From NCBI GenBank assembly GCA_021776635.1, contig JAJFFN010000040.1, positions 1-53,524 on the forward strand: a DNA stretch of 53,524 bases, in the 5' to 3' direction. The translations under genes and the position numbers were made by a program. The notes beneath the pieces were generated by a model. It searched no databases and was not told the origin of the DNA. It worked only from the letters and a program-made list of their open reading frames with translations. Below are positions 41,623-51,081 of this stretch, piece after piece (position 1 is the first letter of the stretch; each line of letters starts with the position of its first letter). The stretch is from Robiginitomaculum sp. Its GTDB lineage: Bacteria > Pseudomonadota > Alphaproteobacteria > Caulobacterales > Maricaulaceae.

Positions 41623-42722
41623 TGGATGTAATGAATTTGACATTATTCGGTATGGAATGGCCGTGGCTCTTGTGGAAAATGGTTCAGATCATTTTATTTG
41701 TGGTCGTATTGCTTGTCGCATTAGCGTTTTTGCTATTGGCTGATCGTAAAATTTGGGCGGCTGTGCAAATGCGCCGTGGCCCCAATGTTGTTGGGCCGTG
41801 GGGATTGTTGCAATCCTTTGCTGACTTCTTAAAATTCGTATTTAAAGAAATGGTCATTCCGGCTGGAACGGATAAAGTATTATTTATTTTGGCACCTATC
41901 CTGAGCTTGGTTATGGCGTTCGGAGCATGGGCAGTGATGCCTGCGGCTCCCGGCTGGGTAGTTGCAAACCTCAATCTTGGTGTCCTTTATCTTTTGGCGA
42001 TTTCATCTTTGGGTGTTTACGGAATTATTATTGGCGGTTGGGCTTCCAATTCAAAATATCCGTTCTTGGGTGCACTACGTTCGACATCGCAAATGATTTC
42101 CTATGAGGTTTCTATCGGTTTTATCTTGATTACTGTGCTGCTTTTGGTGGGTTCGCTGAATTTGACAGACATTGTTGAAGCGCAGGCCGGTGGTTTTTGG
42201 CATTGGCACATTTCATTGCTGGATTTAAGCAATCCAAAATCCTTACTGCTTTTGCCAGTGATGTTTTATATGTTTGTACTGTTTTTTATCTCCGCTCTTG
42301 CGGAAACCAACAGGCCACCGTTCGACCTCCCCGAAGCCGAAAGCGAATTGGTTGCTGGTTATCAAGTCGAATATTCATCCACGGCTTATTTGTTGTTCAT
42401 GATCGCGGAATACCTGAACATAGTGCTGATGTGCGCTATGATGACCGTGATGTTCCTCGGTGGGTGGCATGCACCGATTGACGGGAAGCTTTCATTTTTG
42501 CCGCAAATTCCACCGTTTTTCTGGTTCTCTGCTAAGGTCGTCTTGATGTTCTACTTTATCTCTATGGCTAAAGCTATGGTTCCGCGTTACCGCTATGACC
42601 AATTGATGCGCCTCGGGTGGAAAATATTCTTACCGTCGTCCTTGGTTGCCGTATTTTTGGTATCAACATATGTGATGCTGTTTGGGCGTCTTTCCGTTTC
42701 TTTGGTAGTGGGAGGCGCGTAG
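41619..42722 (+). CDS. nuoH: NADH-quinone oxidoreductase subunit H
   Basis: This 367-aa membrane subunit has about eight helices. Motifs include [33 protein letters not shown] and [28 protein letters not shown], the quinone-site loop of NuoH/ND1. It overlaps nuoG by 4 nt and nuoI follows directly. Confidence 0.97.
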   Translation: MMDVMNLTLFGMEWPWLLWKMVQIILFVVVLLVALAFLLLADRKIWAAVQMRRGPNVVGPWGLLQSFADFLKFVFKEMVIPAGTDKVLFILAPILSLVMAFGAWAVMPAAPGWVVANLNLGVLYLLAISSLGVYGIIIGGWASNSKYPFLGALRSTSQMISYEVSIGFILITVLLLVGSLNLTDIVEAQAGGFWHWHISLLDLSNPKSLLLLPVMFYMFVLFFISALAETNRPPFDLPEAESELVAGYQVEYSSTAYLLFMIAEYLNIVLMCAMMTVMFLGGWHAPIDGKLSFLPQIPPFFWFSAKVVLMFYFISMAKAMVPRYRYDQLMRLGWKIFLPSSLVAVFLVSTYVMLFGRLSVSLVVGGA

Positions 42723-43214
42723 ATGTTGATCCGTATTAAGCAATTTATCAAAGGTGCTTTGTTCATTGAATTTATCAAGGCCTATATTTTGGCTAAGAAA
42801 TATTTCTTCGCCAAAAAAGCTACAATTAATTACCCTTTTGAAAAAGGCCCACTTAGCCCAAGATTTCGCGGAGAACACGCGCTTCGCCGTTATCCAAGCG
42901 GCGAAGAACGTTGTATTGCTTGTAAATTGTGCGAAGCCATTTGTCCTGCGCAAGCCATAACCATTGAAGCGGAACCCCGCGAAGACGGCTCGCGCCGCAC
43001 GACACGCTACGATATTGATATGACCAAATGTATTTATTGCGGTCTGTGCCAGGAAGCGTGTCCGGTTGACGCTATTGTTGAGGGGCCAAACTTCGAATTT
43101 GCCACTGAAACGCGCGAAGAATTGTTTTACGACAAAGAGCGCTTGCTCGCCAACGGAGATCGTTGGGAACAAGCAATTGCGCTGAACTTGAAAAAGGATG
43201 CACCCTATAGATAG
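42723..43214 (+). CDS. nuoI: NADH-quinone oxidoreductase subunit I
   Basis: This 163-aa ferredoxin-type subunit carries two 4Fe-4S clusters, N6a and N6b. The two CxxCxxCxxxCP motifs are C64/C67/C70/C74 ([14 protein letters not shown]) and C103/C106/C109/C113 ([14 protein letters not shown]). [16 protein letters not shown] before the first motif is typical. The ATG follows the nuoH stop without a gap. Confidence 0.97.
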   Translation: MLIRIKQFIKGALFIEFIKAYILAKKYFFAKKATINYPFEKGPLSPRFRGEHALRRYPSGEERCIACKLCEAICPAQAITIEAEPREDGSRRTTRYDIDMTKCIYCGLCQEACPVDAIVEGPNFEFATETREELFYDKERLLANGDRWEQAIALNLKKDAPYR

Positions 43215-43225
43215 GGGACTGAGCT

Positions 43226-43495
43226 ATGAATATATTACGCTACATAAATTATTTAGTCGTGCTTGGGCTTAGAGGATTGTGGTTTCTTGGAAATCACAAC
43301 CCCTCACCTTGTTCCTCTCCCAATGGGAGAGGAGACCACGCTGGGATTTCCAAGGTTGTAAATAACACTGCATTTGGCTCTAAATTCTTCCACCTTATGC
43401 GTAAGTATAAATTGGTATTCGCGACACCGTCTCCTCTCCTTTGGGGAGAGGAACAAGGTGAGGGGATAAGGTTTCAATGGGGGCACGTATCATGA
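43226..43495 (+). CDS. Small ORF between nuoI and nuoJ containing a palindromic repeat
   Basis: This 89-aa ORF starts 11 nt after nuoI and ends with a TGA that overlaps the likely nuoJ start (ATGA, 43492-43495). It is not a recognised family. Its N-terminus is hydrophobic (NILRYINYLVVLGLRGLWFLG). Residues about 26-37 (NPSPCSSPNGRG) and 69-80 (PSPLLWGEEQGEG) are direct translations of the two arms of an inverted repeat, a composition typical of dispersed intergenic palindromes. It may be a real small membrane protein disrupted or extended by a repeat, or just non-coding sequence read through. I lean to the second view. Confidence 0.35.
   Translation: MNILRYINYLVVLGLRGLWFLGNHNPSPCSSPNGRGDHAGISKVVNNTAFGSKFFHLMRKYKLVFATPSPLLWGEEQGEGIRFQWGHVS
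43286..43465. repeat. Palindromic repeat element between nuoI and nuoJ
   Basis: Two 37-bp arms (43300-43336 and 43429-43465) are reverse complements at 34 of 37 positions, beginning CCCCTCACCTTGTTCCTCTCCC. Each arm is itself a hairpin (CCTCTCCC...GGGAGAGG). A further pair, CTTGGAAATC (43286-43295) and GATTTCCAAG (43345-43354), encloses the left arm. The structure resembles dispersed intergenic palindromes of alphaproteobacteria and could fold as one long stem or two hairpins inside the nuo transcript. Confidence 0.85.
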
Positions 43496-44106
43496 TTGTA
43501 GAAATGCTGCCGGCTTTGACATTTTATACGCTTGCTTCGATTGCTGTAGCGGCTGCTTTTATGGTGATCGCTGCGCGTAATCCCGTGCATTCTGTGATGT
43601 ATTTGATCACAACATTTTTCTCTGCAGCAGGTTTATTCGTGTTGATGGGTGCGGAATTTTTGGCGCTATTGCTGGTGATGGTATATGTGGGCGCGGTTGC
43701 CGTATTGTTCCTGTTTGTGGTGATGATGCTGGACGTTGATTTCGTCGAGATGAAACAAGGTTTCTTGCAATACTTGCCTATAGGCGGCGTTGTCGCTTGT
43801 GTGCTGTTAACTGAAATGATTTTGGTTGGTGCTGCATCTCTCGTGAATCCTAGCGAGGGCGTTAAATATGCACCGGACGGGACTTCTAATATCGAAGCCA
43901 TCGGCAATGTATTGTACACGGAATACGCGTTTTTCTTTGAAGCTGTTGGGCTGATATTATTGGTCGCCATGGTCGGGGCAATTGTCTTGACTTTGCGCAA
44001 ACGTGAGGGTGTCAAGAAGCAAAACGTAGCGGCTCAAATTGCCCGTACACGCGCAGGCGGCGTAGAGCTTGTGGATATTAAACCGGGCGAAGGGATTGGA
44101 TCATGA
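43492..44106 (+). CDS. nuoJ: NADH-quinone oxidoreductase subunit J
   Basis: This 204-aa membrane subunit of the ND6 family has about five helices. Motifs are [44 protein letters not shown] and a C-terminal helix ([19 protein letters not shown]). ATG 43492 is preferred because GGGGG (43479-43483) lies 8 nt upstream and it makes an ATGA overlap with the preceding small ORF; ATG 43477 would add five residues. It overlaps nuoK by 4 nt. Confidence 0.93.
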   Translation: MIVEMLPALTFYTLASIAVAAAFMVIAARNPVHSVMYLITTFFSAAGLFVLMGAEFLALLLVMVYVGAVAVLFLFVVMMLDVDFVEMKQGFLQYLPIGGVVACVLLTEMILVGAASLVNPSEGVKYAPDGTSNIEAIGNVLYTEYAFFFEAVGLILLVAMVGAIVLTLRKREGVKKQNVAAQIARTRAGGVELVDIKPGEGIGS

Positions 44107-44423
44107 TTATTGGCCAAGACATAGGCTTGTCGCATTACTTGGTTGTTGCGGCGATTTTGTTTACTATTGGTGTGTTCGGCATTTTCATCAACCGTAAGAA
44201 TGTCATTATTATTTTGATGTCTATTGAGTTGATATTACTGGCTGTGAACATCAATTTCGTCGCGTTCTCCACACATATGGGCGACATTGGCGGACAAGTA
44301 TTTGCTATGTTTATTTTGACGGTCGCCGCGGCAGAAGCCGCCATAGGCTTGGCTATATTGGTGGTGTATTTCCGTAATCGCGGCAATATCGCCGTTGAAG
44401 ATATTGATTTGATGAAGGGCTAG
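44103..44423 (+). CDS. nuoK: NADH-quinone oxidoreductase subunit K
   Basis: This 106-aa, three-helix membrane subunit of the ND4L family has [29 protein letters not shown], with the conserved membrane glutamates in SIELI and AAEAAIGLA. It contributes to proton translocation. It overlaps nuoJ by 4 nt. Confidence 0.97.
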   Translation: MIIGQDIGLSHYLVVAAILFTIGVFGIFINRKNVIIILMSIELILLAVNINFVAFSTHMGDIGGQVFAMFILTVAAAEAAIGLAILVVYFRNRGNIAVEDIDLMKG

Positions 44424-44430
44424 GTACGTA

Positions 44431-46419
44431 ATGCTGTATAAGATCATACTCTTTGCGCCGCTCATTGGTGCGCTCATTGCCGGATTGTTCGGGCGGCGCA
44501 TTGGCGATAAGGCTGCGCAAGTCGTCACCACGGCATTGCTGTTGCTGTCGGGCATATTGTCCTGGATTGCTTTTGTTAAAATAGGTTATGGCCACGAAAC
44601 GGCAGAGATTAACTTATTCCGATGGATGGATGTCGGCGATTTTCAAGCCAACTGGGCCTTAAAAATCGATACTTTGACTGGGATTATGCTGGTCGTCGTA
44701 ACAACAGTATCGGCGCTCGTACATGTCTATTCATGGGGGTATATGAAAGACGACCCTGGCAAGGCACGGTTCTTCTCGTATTTGTCTTACTTTACCTTTG
44801 CTATGCTTGTGTTGGTTACATCAAATAACTTTATTCAAATGTTCTTTGGCTGGGAAGGTGTTGGGGTTGCTTCATATTTGCTCATTGGGTTTTGGTACAA
44901 AAAACCGAGTGCGAACGCTGCTGCTATCAAAGCGTTTGTAACCAATAGGGTCGGCGATGTTGGTTTAGCCCTTGGGATTATGACGATATACTTAGTGTTT
45001 GGATCGGTGAATTTTGATACTGTCTTTGCGCATGTTCACGATAAACAAGACTTAGTTTTACCGTTCCTCGGTATGGAATTTGGCGCAATAGAGTTAATTG
45101 CAGGGCTTCTTTTTATTGGTGCAATGGGTAAATCCGCCCAATTCATCCTGCACGTTTGGTTGCCAGACGCTATGGAAGGCCCGACCCCCGTGTCTGCGCT
45201 CATCCATGCTGCGACAATGGTTACGGCGGGTGTGTTCTTGGTGTGCCGCGCCGCACCCATTTACGAAGCTGCTCCTGTTGTTTCAGGTTTAGTGACTATG
45301 ATTGGTGCATTTACTGCATTCTTTGCTGCGACTATCGGTTTGGTGCAAAATGATATTAAGCGGGTTATTGCTTTTTCAACCTGTTCTCAACTTGGCTATA
45401 TGTTTTTCGCAGCAGGGGTCGGCGCCTATGATGCAGCGATGTTCCATTTGTTCACCCATGCATTCTTTAAAGCGCTGTTATTTTTGTGTGCGGGCTCCGT
45501 TATTGTTGCGCTTCACCATGAACAAGATATGCGCAAAATGGGTGGGATTTATAAATTCGTCCCTGCGACCTATATCTTGATGATTATTGGCACATTGGCG
45601 CTGACCGGTGTCGGTATCCCGGCCATTGGTAATTTTTCGGGGATAGGTTTTGCTGGTTTTTATTCCAAGGACGCAATTATTGAGGCCGCTTATGCTGCCG
45701 GAGCAGGGGGGAACAATGCGCCTGCGGTCTTTGCCTTTTGGGCAGGGTTAATCGCGGCTGGCATGACATCTTTTTATTCGTGGCGTTTGATATTTATGAC
45801 GTTCCACGGCAAATTTCGCGGGGAACAGGAAGAGCTTAAACATGTGCATGAAAGCCCAAGGAATATGGTTGTACCCTTAATATTACTGGGTGTTGGTGCT
45901 GTGCTTGCAGGTGTGTTTTTCTATGGTCAGTTCCTCGGCGACCATAAAACTGAGTTCTGGGGGCATGGGCTTCCTGGCGGTGAACATGGTGCCGAAGCAG
46001 GTGGGCACCACGATTTCCCAATATGGGTGTTGTGGGCACCTTTTGTCGTAACAGTGCTTGGTTTAATACTGGCTTGGTTCATGTATATCCGAAACAACGG
46101 AACAGAAAAACGCATCGCGGCACAGGCCAATAATGGGGGTGGAATTTTCTATAAATTCTTACTCAATAAATGGTATATTGACGAGCTTTATGAAGCTACT
46201 TTGGTGCGCGGAGCGCGCAAGCTAGGCGATATATTCTGGAAAATCGGCGATATTAAAATTATTGATGGTTTCGGCCCGAACGGTTTTGCGGCGGTGTCAA
46301 TGGCAGTGGGCAAAAAACTGTCCAAATTCCAAAGTGGTTATTTATATCACTATGCCTTTGTAATGTTATTAGGTGTGGCGGGGCTTGTGGCCTTGGTCTC
46401 CATGAAAGCGGTGGGGTAA
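44431..46419 (+). CDS. nuoL: NADH-quinone oxidoreductase subunit L
   Basis: This 662-aa antiporter-like subunit (ND5 family) has about 16 helices. Motifs include [68 protein letters not shown] and [30 protein letters not shown]. The long lateral helix follows in the C-terminal part. It is the distal proton-pumping subunit. Confidence 0.97.
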   Translation: MLYKIILFAPLIGALIAGLFGRRIGDKAAQVVTTALLLLSGILSWIAFVKIGYGHETAEINLFRWMDVGDFQANWALKIDTLTGIMLVVVTTVSALVHVYSWGYMKDDPGKARFFSYLSYFTFAMLVLVTSNNFIQMFFGWEGVGVASYLLIGFWYKKPSANAAAIKAFVTNRVGDVGLALGIMTIYLVFGSVNFDTVFAHVHDKQDLVLPFLGMEFGAIELIAGLLFIGAMGKSAQFILHVWLPDAMEGPTPVSALIHAATMVTAGVFLVCRAAPIYEAAPVVSGLVTMIGAFTAFFAATIGLVQNDIKRVIAFSTCSQLGYMFFAAGVGAYDAAMFHLFTHAFFKALLFLCAGSVIVALHHEQDMRKMGGIYKFVPATYILMIIGTLALTGVGIPAIGNFSGIGFAGFYSKDAIIEAAYAAGAGGNNAPAVFAFWAGLIAAGMTSFYSWRLIFMTFHGKFRGEQEELKHVHESPRNMVVPLILLGVGAVLAGVFFYGQFLGDHKTEFWGHGLPGGEHGAEAGGHHDFPIWVLWAPFVVTVLGLILAWFMYIRNNGTEKRIAAQANNGGGIFYKFLLNKWYIDELYEATLVRGARKLGDIFWKIGDIKIIDGFGPNGFAAVSMAVGKKLSKFQSGYLYHYAFVMLLGVAGLVALVSMKAVG

Positions 46420-46422
46420 GTC

Positions 46423-47952
46423 ATGTTTAAAGGTGTTCCTATTCTTTCCATCATCACATTCATTCCGGCTCTGGCCGCAGTGTTTTTAATGATGATGTCA
46501 CATTTGGCGCGACCGGAAGGTAAAATTCAAATCGAGAAAAATGCGCCGCGTGTAGCACTTGTTACAACACTAGCAGTTCTTGGCCTGACACTATTACTGG
46601 TTTTTGGTTTTGATACAACGACCTCCGATTATCAATTCCTGGAAGAATTTGCGTGGCTCGGCGGCGGCATAAAATACCGCATGGGCGTGGACGGAATTTC
46701 GGTTTTGTTTATCTTGCTGACGGCATTCCTGACCCCGCTGTGTATTATCTCCAGTGCCAAGTCGGTCAAATCTCGAATGCTAGAATATATGGTGGCGTTT
46801 CTGATTTTGGAAACTCTGATGATTGGTGTGTTTTGTGCGCTGGACATGGTGTTGTTCTATGTATTCTTCGAGGGTGTCCTCCTGCCGATGTTCATTATTA
46901 TCGGTGTTTGGGGCGGTAAAGACAAAGTCTACGCGGCCTATAAGTTCTTCCTCTACACATTGCTAGGTTCGGTATTGATGTTGGCTGCTATGTTGTGGCT
47001 ATATTATTATTCAGGGCAAGTTTTGGGTGCGGGCAATGCGACCACAAATATAGCGGAATTGTCAAAGCTAGATATTTCGGCAGTACCGCAAGTGTTTCTA
47101 TGGCTTGCGTTCTTTGCTTCCTTCGCCGTGAAAATGCCTATGTGGCCGGTTCACACATGGCTCCCTGATGCTCACGTGCAAGCACCTACGGCTGGTTCCG
47201 TAATCTTGGCGGGTATCTTGTTGAAACTTGGCGGGTACGGTTTTATTCGTTTCTCAATTCCGATGTTCCCTGATGCGTCCTTGTATTTTGCGCCGTACGT
47301 TTTCTGGCTCAGTATCATAGGTATTATTTACACCTCGCTGGTGGCGTACCGCCAAACCGACATGAAAAAGCTTATCGCTTATTCGTCTGTTGCCCATATG
47401 GGGTTTGTGACCATGGGTATCTTTGCGCTCAATATGCAAGGCATGCAGGGCGCGATTTTTCAGATGATTTCTCACGGTATTGTATCGGGTGCCTTGTTCT
47501 TCGCGGTCGGGGTTATTTACGAACGCATGCACACACGCGAAATTGCTTTCTACGGCGGTATTGTCAAATACATGCCAATGTATGCGGCCGTCTTTATGCT
47601 GTTTACGATGGCCAATGTCGGCTTGCCGGGGACATCTGGGTTTGTCGGTGAGATACTGACCATGGTTGGTGCCTACCAAGTCAATCCTTGGATAGCCTTT
47701 GGCGCTGCATTTGGTATGATTTTATCCGCAGTTTATGCGCTGCATCTCTACCGTGAAGTGATTTTCGGCGAAGTGCAAAACGATAAACTTGAAGGCATGA
47801 AGGATATGACGGTGCGCGAAATTGTCATTATGGCACCGCTCGTCATTATGACAATTATTCTGGGTGTTTATCCGTCTTTAATCACAGATATTACAGCCGT
47901 TTCCGTCGATGCTTTATTGGCTGGCGTTAACGCTAAACTGGCTGGAGGTTAG
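46423..47952 (+). CDS. nuoM: NADH-quinone oxidoreductase subunit M
   Basis: This 509-aa antiporter-like subunit (ND4 family) has about 14 helices. Motifs include [72 protein letters not shown] and [15 protein letters not shown]. It starts 3 nt after nuoL and ends 2 nt before nuoN. Confidence 0.97.
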   Translation: MFKGVPILSIITFIPALAAVFLMMMSHLARPEGKIQIEKNAPRVALVTTLAVLGLTLLLVFGFDTTTSDYQFLEEFAWLGGGIKYRMGVDGISVLFILLTAFLTPLCIISSAKSVKSRMLEYMVAFLILETLMIGVFCALDMVLFYVFFEGVLLPMFIIIGVWGGKDKVYAAYKFFLYTLLGSVLMLAAMLWLYYYSGQVLGAGNATTNIAELSKLDISAVPQVFLWLAFFASFAVKMPMWPVHTWLPDAHVQAPTAGSVILAGILLKLGGYGFIRFSIPMFPDASLYFAPYVFWLSIIGIIYTSLVAYRQTDMKKLIAYSSVAHMGFVTMGIFALNMQGMQGAIFQMISHGIVSGALFFAVGVIYERMHTREIAFYGGIVKYMPMYAAVFMLFTMANVGLPGTSGFVGEILTMVGAYQVNPWIAFGAAFGMILSAVYALHLYREVIFGEVQNDKLEGMKDMTVREIVIMAPLVIMTIILGVYPSLITDITAVSVDALLAGVNAKLAGG

Positions 47953-47954
47953 CT

Positions 47955-49415
47955 ATGGGACAAGAAACAATGGGGTTATCACTCCTGACCGGCGAAATCG
48001 TTTTGGCCCTAAGTGCCGTTTTATTGTTATTGGTCGGTGCATTTGGCGGCGGGCGCGGTGTCTCTATTGTACGTTATGCAAGTATTGCTGCATTGGTAAT
48101 CTTTGCATTTGCGGGTTTTATTATTAATGGCCAGGGGGAAGCATTCAAAGGTGCTTTTATCACAGATGATTTCAGTCATTATGTAAAGGCATTAATCGGA
48201 TTGACTGCAGCGGCATCTCTTTGGTTTTCACGAGATTGGTTTAAAAGTGAGAAACTGGACCAATTTGAATATTCCGTCCTCATGTTATTTGCTGTGCTCG
48301 GCATGGGTGTAATGGTGTCGGCTGGGAATTTATTGTCCATGTATGTGGGTATGGAGATGCAGGCCTTGTCATTATATGTGATGGCAGCTTTCAACCGTGA
48401 TAGCTTGCGCGCATCTGAAGCCGGCCTTAAATATTTCGTTCTAGGTGCGTTGTCTTCTGGGTTGTTACTTTACGGTATGTCGCTGATTTACGGCTTTACT
48501 GGCTCATTGTCGTTTTCTGAAATCAGTGCGGTCATTGGCGGCGAAGAGCATATCAGCGCAGGTATTGTCGCTGGTCTTGTTTTTATGTTGGCTGGTTTGG
48601 CATTCAAGATTTCTGCAGCTCCGTTTCATATGTGGACACCTGATGTTTATGAGGGCGCACCAACACCTGTCACAGGTTTTTTCGCAGGTGCCCCAAAATT
48701 AGCGGCTTTGGCTCTTATTACGCGCTTGATGACAGGCCCCTTTGCCCAAGCACAACATTCATGGCAACAAGTGATCATCGTACTCGCCGTAATGTCTATG
48801 CTTATCGGTGCCTTTGGTGCTCTGACACAGACCAACATCAAAAGACTGCTGGCCTATTCATCCATAGCCAATATGGGCTATGCGCTTGTGGCTCTAGCAA
48901 GTGTTGGGGCGGCGACAGGGGGCGCAGCGGGTGTTTCTGGTATGTTGATTTTTATGTCGATTTACCTGGTTGCTATCGTCGGTACATTTGCCGCAATTTT
49001 ACAAATGCGGACACGAGAAGGTGCCGTTGAAGGCATTGCAGATTTAGGCGGCTTATCGAAATCTAATTTACCACTGAGTTTGATCTTAACAACTTTGATG
49101 TTTTCACTTGCCGGCATACCGTTCTTCATGGGTTTCTTTGGTAAATGGTTCGCATTTGCGCCCGCATTTAATTCGGGTTTGACCTGGTTAGTTGTCATCG
49201 CGCTTTTAAGTTCGGTTATCGGGGCGTTTTATTATTTGCGTGTTATCAAAGTAATTTGGTTTGATGACCAAGCCCAAGAATTTGTCAAAGCGCCAAGAGC
49301 ACTGGCCGTACTTAGCGCATTCTCTGCAACACTCATATTTCCAGTTTTGTTGTTACCATTTGTTACCGCACCAACACGGGCGCTTATAGAAGCTGCTGCG
49401 AATAGCTTGTTTTAA
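47955..49415 (+). CDS. nuoN: NADH-quinone oxidoreductase subunit N
   Basis: This 486-aa antiporter-like subunit (ND2 family) has about 14 helices. Motifs are MYVGMEMQALSLYVMAAFNRDS, KISAAPFHMWTPDVYEGAPTPVTGFFAGAPKLAA and NIKRLLAYSSIANMGYALVA. It completes the 14-subunit complex. The next gene, birA, starts at the base after its stop codon. Confidence 0.97.
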   Translation: MGQETMGLSLLTGEIVLALSAVLLLLVGAFGGGRGVSIVRYASIAALVIFAFAGFIINGQGEAFKGAFITDDFSHYVKALIGLTAAASLWFSRDWFKSEKLDQFEYSVLMLFAVLGMGVMVSAGNLLSMYVGMEMQALSLYVMAAFNRDSLRASEAGLKYFVLGALSSGLLLYGMSLIYGFTGSLSFSEISAVIGGEEHISAGIVAGLVFMLAGLAFKISAAPFHMWTPDVYEGAPTPVTGFFAGAPKLAALALITRLMTGPFAQAQHSWQQVIIVLAVMSMLIGAFGALTQTNIKRLLAYSSIANMGYALVALASVGAATGGAAGVSGMLIFMSIYLVAIVGTFAAILQMRTREGAVEGIADLGGLSKSNLPLSLILTTLMFSLAGIPFFMGFFGKWFAFAPAFNSGLTWLVVIALLSSVIGAFYYLRVIKVIWFDDQAQEFVKAPRALAVLSAFSATLIFPVLLLPFVTAPTRALIEAAANSLF

Positions 49416-50138
49416 GTGCGATATCTTGAATTTGATGCGATAGACTCGACCAATCTGGAAGCCAAGCGCATGGCAGATTCTGGTGATATTGGCCCGCTTT
49501 GGATATCGGCTAAACGCCAGACAACTGGTAAAGGCAGGCGTGGCCGTGAATGGGTCTCCAAAACTGGTAATTTATTCTGCACCGGTTTGTTTCCATATAC
49601 ACGAACCCCTAGCGCAGCGGCGCAGTTGAGTTTTGTAGCGGCGCTTGCGGTTTATGATACGATTTCCCACTTTCGCCCGCACGACCATACAAGAATTAAA
49701 TGGCCGAATGATGTGCTGTTGGACGGCAAGAAAATTTCTGGCATCTTGCTTGAAAGCGGTACGACAAATGGCCAGTTATGGGTCGCGGTGGGCATTGGTA
49801 TCAACATTGCTTCTGCACCACAGGATGTTCAATATCCCACGACTTTTTTACATGCGGATGTTGTCGAACAACAGCGCCCATTCATGTCTGACGTTAAAAC
49901 GGCATTGTTTGAAAGGTTTGCAACATGGCTTAAACTTTACAACCAAAATGGTTTTGAAGCTCTTCGAACGACATGGCTTGCACGCGCACAAGGTATCGGT
50001 GGGCCGGTGAGCGCGAAACTTCTAAACAAAACAATTAAAGGCACAGCTATCGGAATGGATGCGGACGGGGCGTTGGAAGTAAAAACCCATTTGGGCAATA
50101 CAGTAAAAATCCATGCTGGGGATGTTTTCTTTTCTTGA
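49416..50138 (+). CDS. birA: Biotin--[acetyl-CoA-carboxylase] ligase BirA
   Basis: This 240-aa biotin protein ligase lacks an N-terminal helix-turn-helix, so it is a class I enzyme without a repressor function. Visible motifs are DSTNLEAKRMA, the biotinyl-AMP loop TGKGRRGREW (37-46) and IKWPNDVLLDGKKISGILLE. The start codon is GTG directly after the nuoN TAA, and no clear Shine-Dalgarno is seen, which suggests coupling to nuoN. birA-coaX-rnj downstream of nuoN is a recurring alphaproteobacterial arrangement. Confidence 0.93.
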   Translation: MRYLEFDAIDSTNLEAKRMADSGDIGPLWISAKRQTTGKGRRGREWVSKTGNLFCTGLFPYTRTPSAAAQLSFVAALAVYDTISHFRPHDHTRIKWPNDVLLDGKKISGILLESGTTNGQLWVAVGIGINIASAPQDVQYPTTFLHADVVEQQRPFMSDVKTALFERFATWLKLYNQNGFEALRTTWLARAQGIGGPVSAKLLNKTIKGTAIGMDADGALEVKTHLGNTVKIHAGDVFFS

Positions 50139-50295
50139 ATTACCCTGTAAGAGACTTAGCAAGGAAAGTATTAATGAGATAACATGTACCGAGCGTAGCG
50201 AGGCAAGGGCGACTGTCCGTCGCGTCCGATGGCGCGCCCTCGCGGAGGCGTGTACTCTTGTGCACTGCCGTGAGCGATATAAATAAGGAGACTTT
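50139..50295. other. GC-rich imperfect palindrome between birA and coaX
   Basis: This 157-bp spacer contains a markedly GC-rich segment (50186-50255) that begins and ends with GTAC. It shows inverted similarity between GCGAGGCAAGGGCG on the left and CGCGCCCTCGCGGAGGCG on the right. It resembles a dispersed intergenic repeat, and its base composition contrasts with the AT-rich flanks. An AAGGAG box for coaX lies at its downstream side (50284-50290). Confidence 0.5.
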
Positions 50296-51066
50296 ATGTT
50301 AATGGTCATAGATGCGGGGAATACAAATACTTTATTTGCCATACATGATGGTGAAAAATGGGCCGTAGAATGGCGTATCGAAACCAATGATGGGCGCACA
50401 GCGGATGAATATTCTGTGTGGTTATATCATCTTATGATGATGCAAGATTTACAGTTTTCTGATATTGATGGATGTATTATTTCCACTGTCGTTCCGCAAT
50501 CTTTGTTCCATATGCGCAATTTAGCAAGGCGGTATCTAGATGTGGAACCGATGATAGTTGGGGAGCCAAATGTAGACTTGGGCGCAAAAGTAACGCTGGC
50601 AAACCCAAAAGAGGTTGGTGCGGATAGGCTAGTAAATGCAGTTGGCGCGCACGAGAAGTATAAAGGTCCATTGATTTTAGTGGATTCAGGTACGGCAACC
50701 ACATTTGACATCATCAGCGAGAACGGTAATTTTGAAGGTGGTATCATTGCGCCAGGTATAAATTTGTCTCTACGGGCATTACATGATGCAGCGGCGAAAT
50801 TGCCACGCGTAGCCATTAAAAAACCAAACAATGTTATTGGGCGCAACACGGTGGAGGCCATGCAATCCGGGATTTTTTGGGGCTATATTAGTTTGATAGA
50901 TGGTCTTATCCAACGTATTCAGGCAGAGGACGCACGCAAATTTACCGTGATAGGTACGGGCGGTGTCGCGTCCTTGTTCGAGGGCGCATCTACGCGTATA
51001 GATGCCTACGACTCGCATCTAACCATTGATGGTCTGATGCTTATTTGGCAGAAAAACGCTACCTAA
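50296..51066 (+). CDS. coaX: Type III pantothenate kinase CoaX
   Basis: This 256-aa kinase of the acetate and sugar kinase fold has DAGNTNT (6-12) for phosphate binding, the GADR motif (108-111), DSGTATTFD (130-138) and the GTGG motif near residue 220. It phosphorylates pantothenate in coenzyme A synthesis and needs a monovalent cation. The ATG follows AAGGAG by 7-8 nt. It differs from CoaA and CoaW in sequence, and the assignment is secure. Confidence 0.95.
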   Translation: MLMVIDAGNTNTLFAIHDGEKWAVEWRIETNDGRTADEYSVWLYHLMMMQDLQFSDIDGCIISTVVPQSLFHMRNLARRYLDVEPMIVGEPNVDLGAKVTLANPKEVGADRLVNAVGAHEKYKGPLILVDSGTATTFDIISENGNFEGGIIAPGINLSLRALHDAAAKLPRVAIKKPNNVIGRNTVEAMQSGIFWGYISLIDGLIQRIQAEDARKFTVIGTGGVASLFEGASTRIDAYDSHLTIDGLMLIWQKNAT

Positions 51067-51081
51067 AGAAAGAATGATTTA

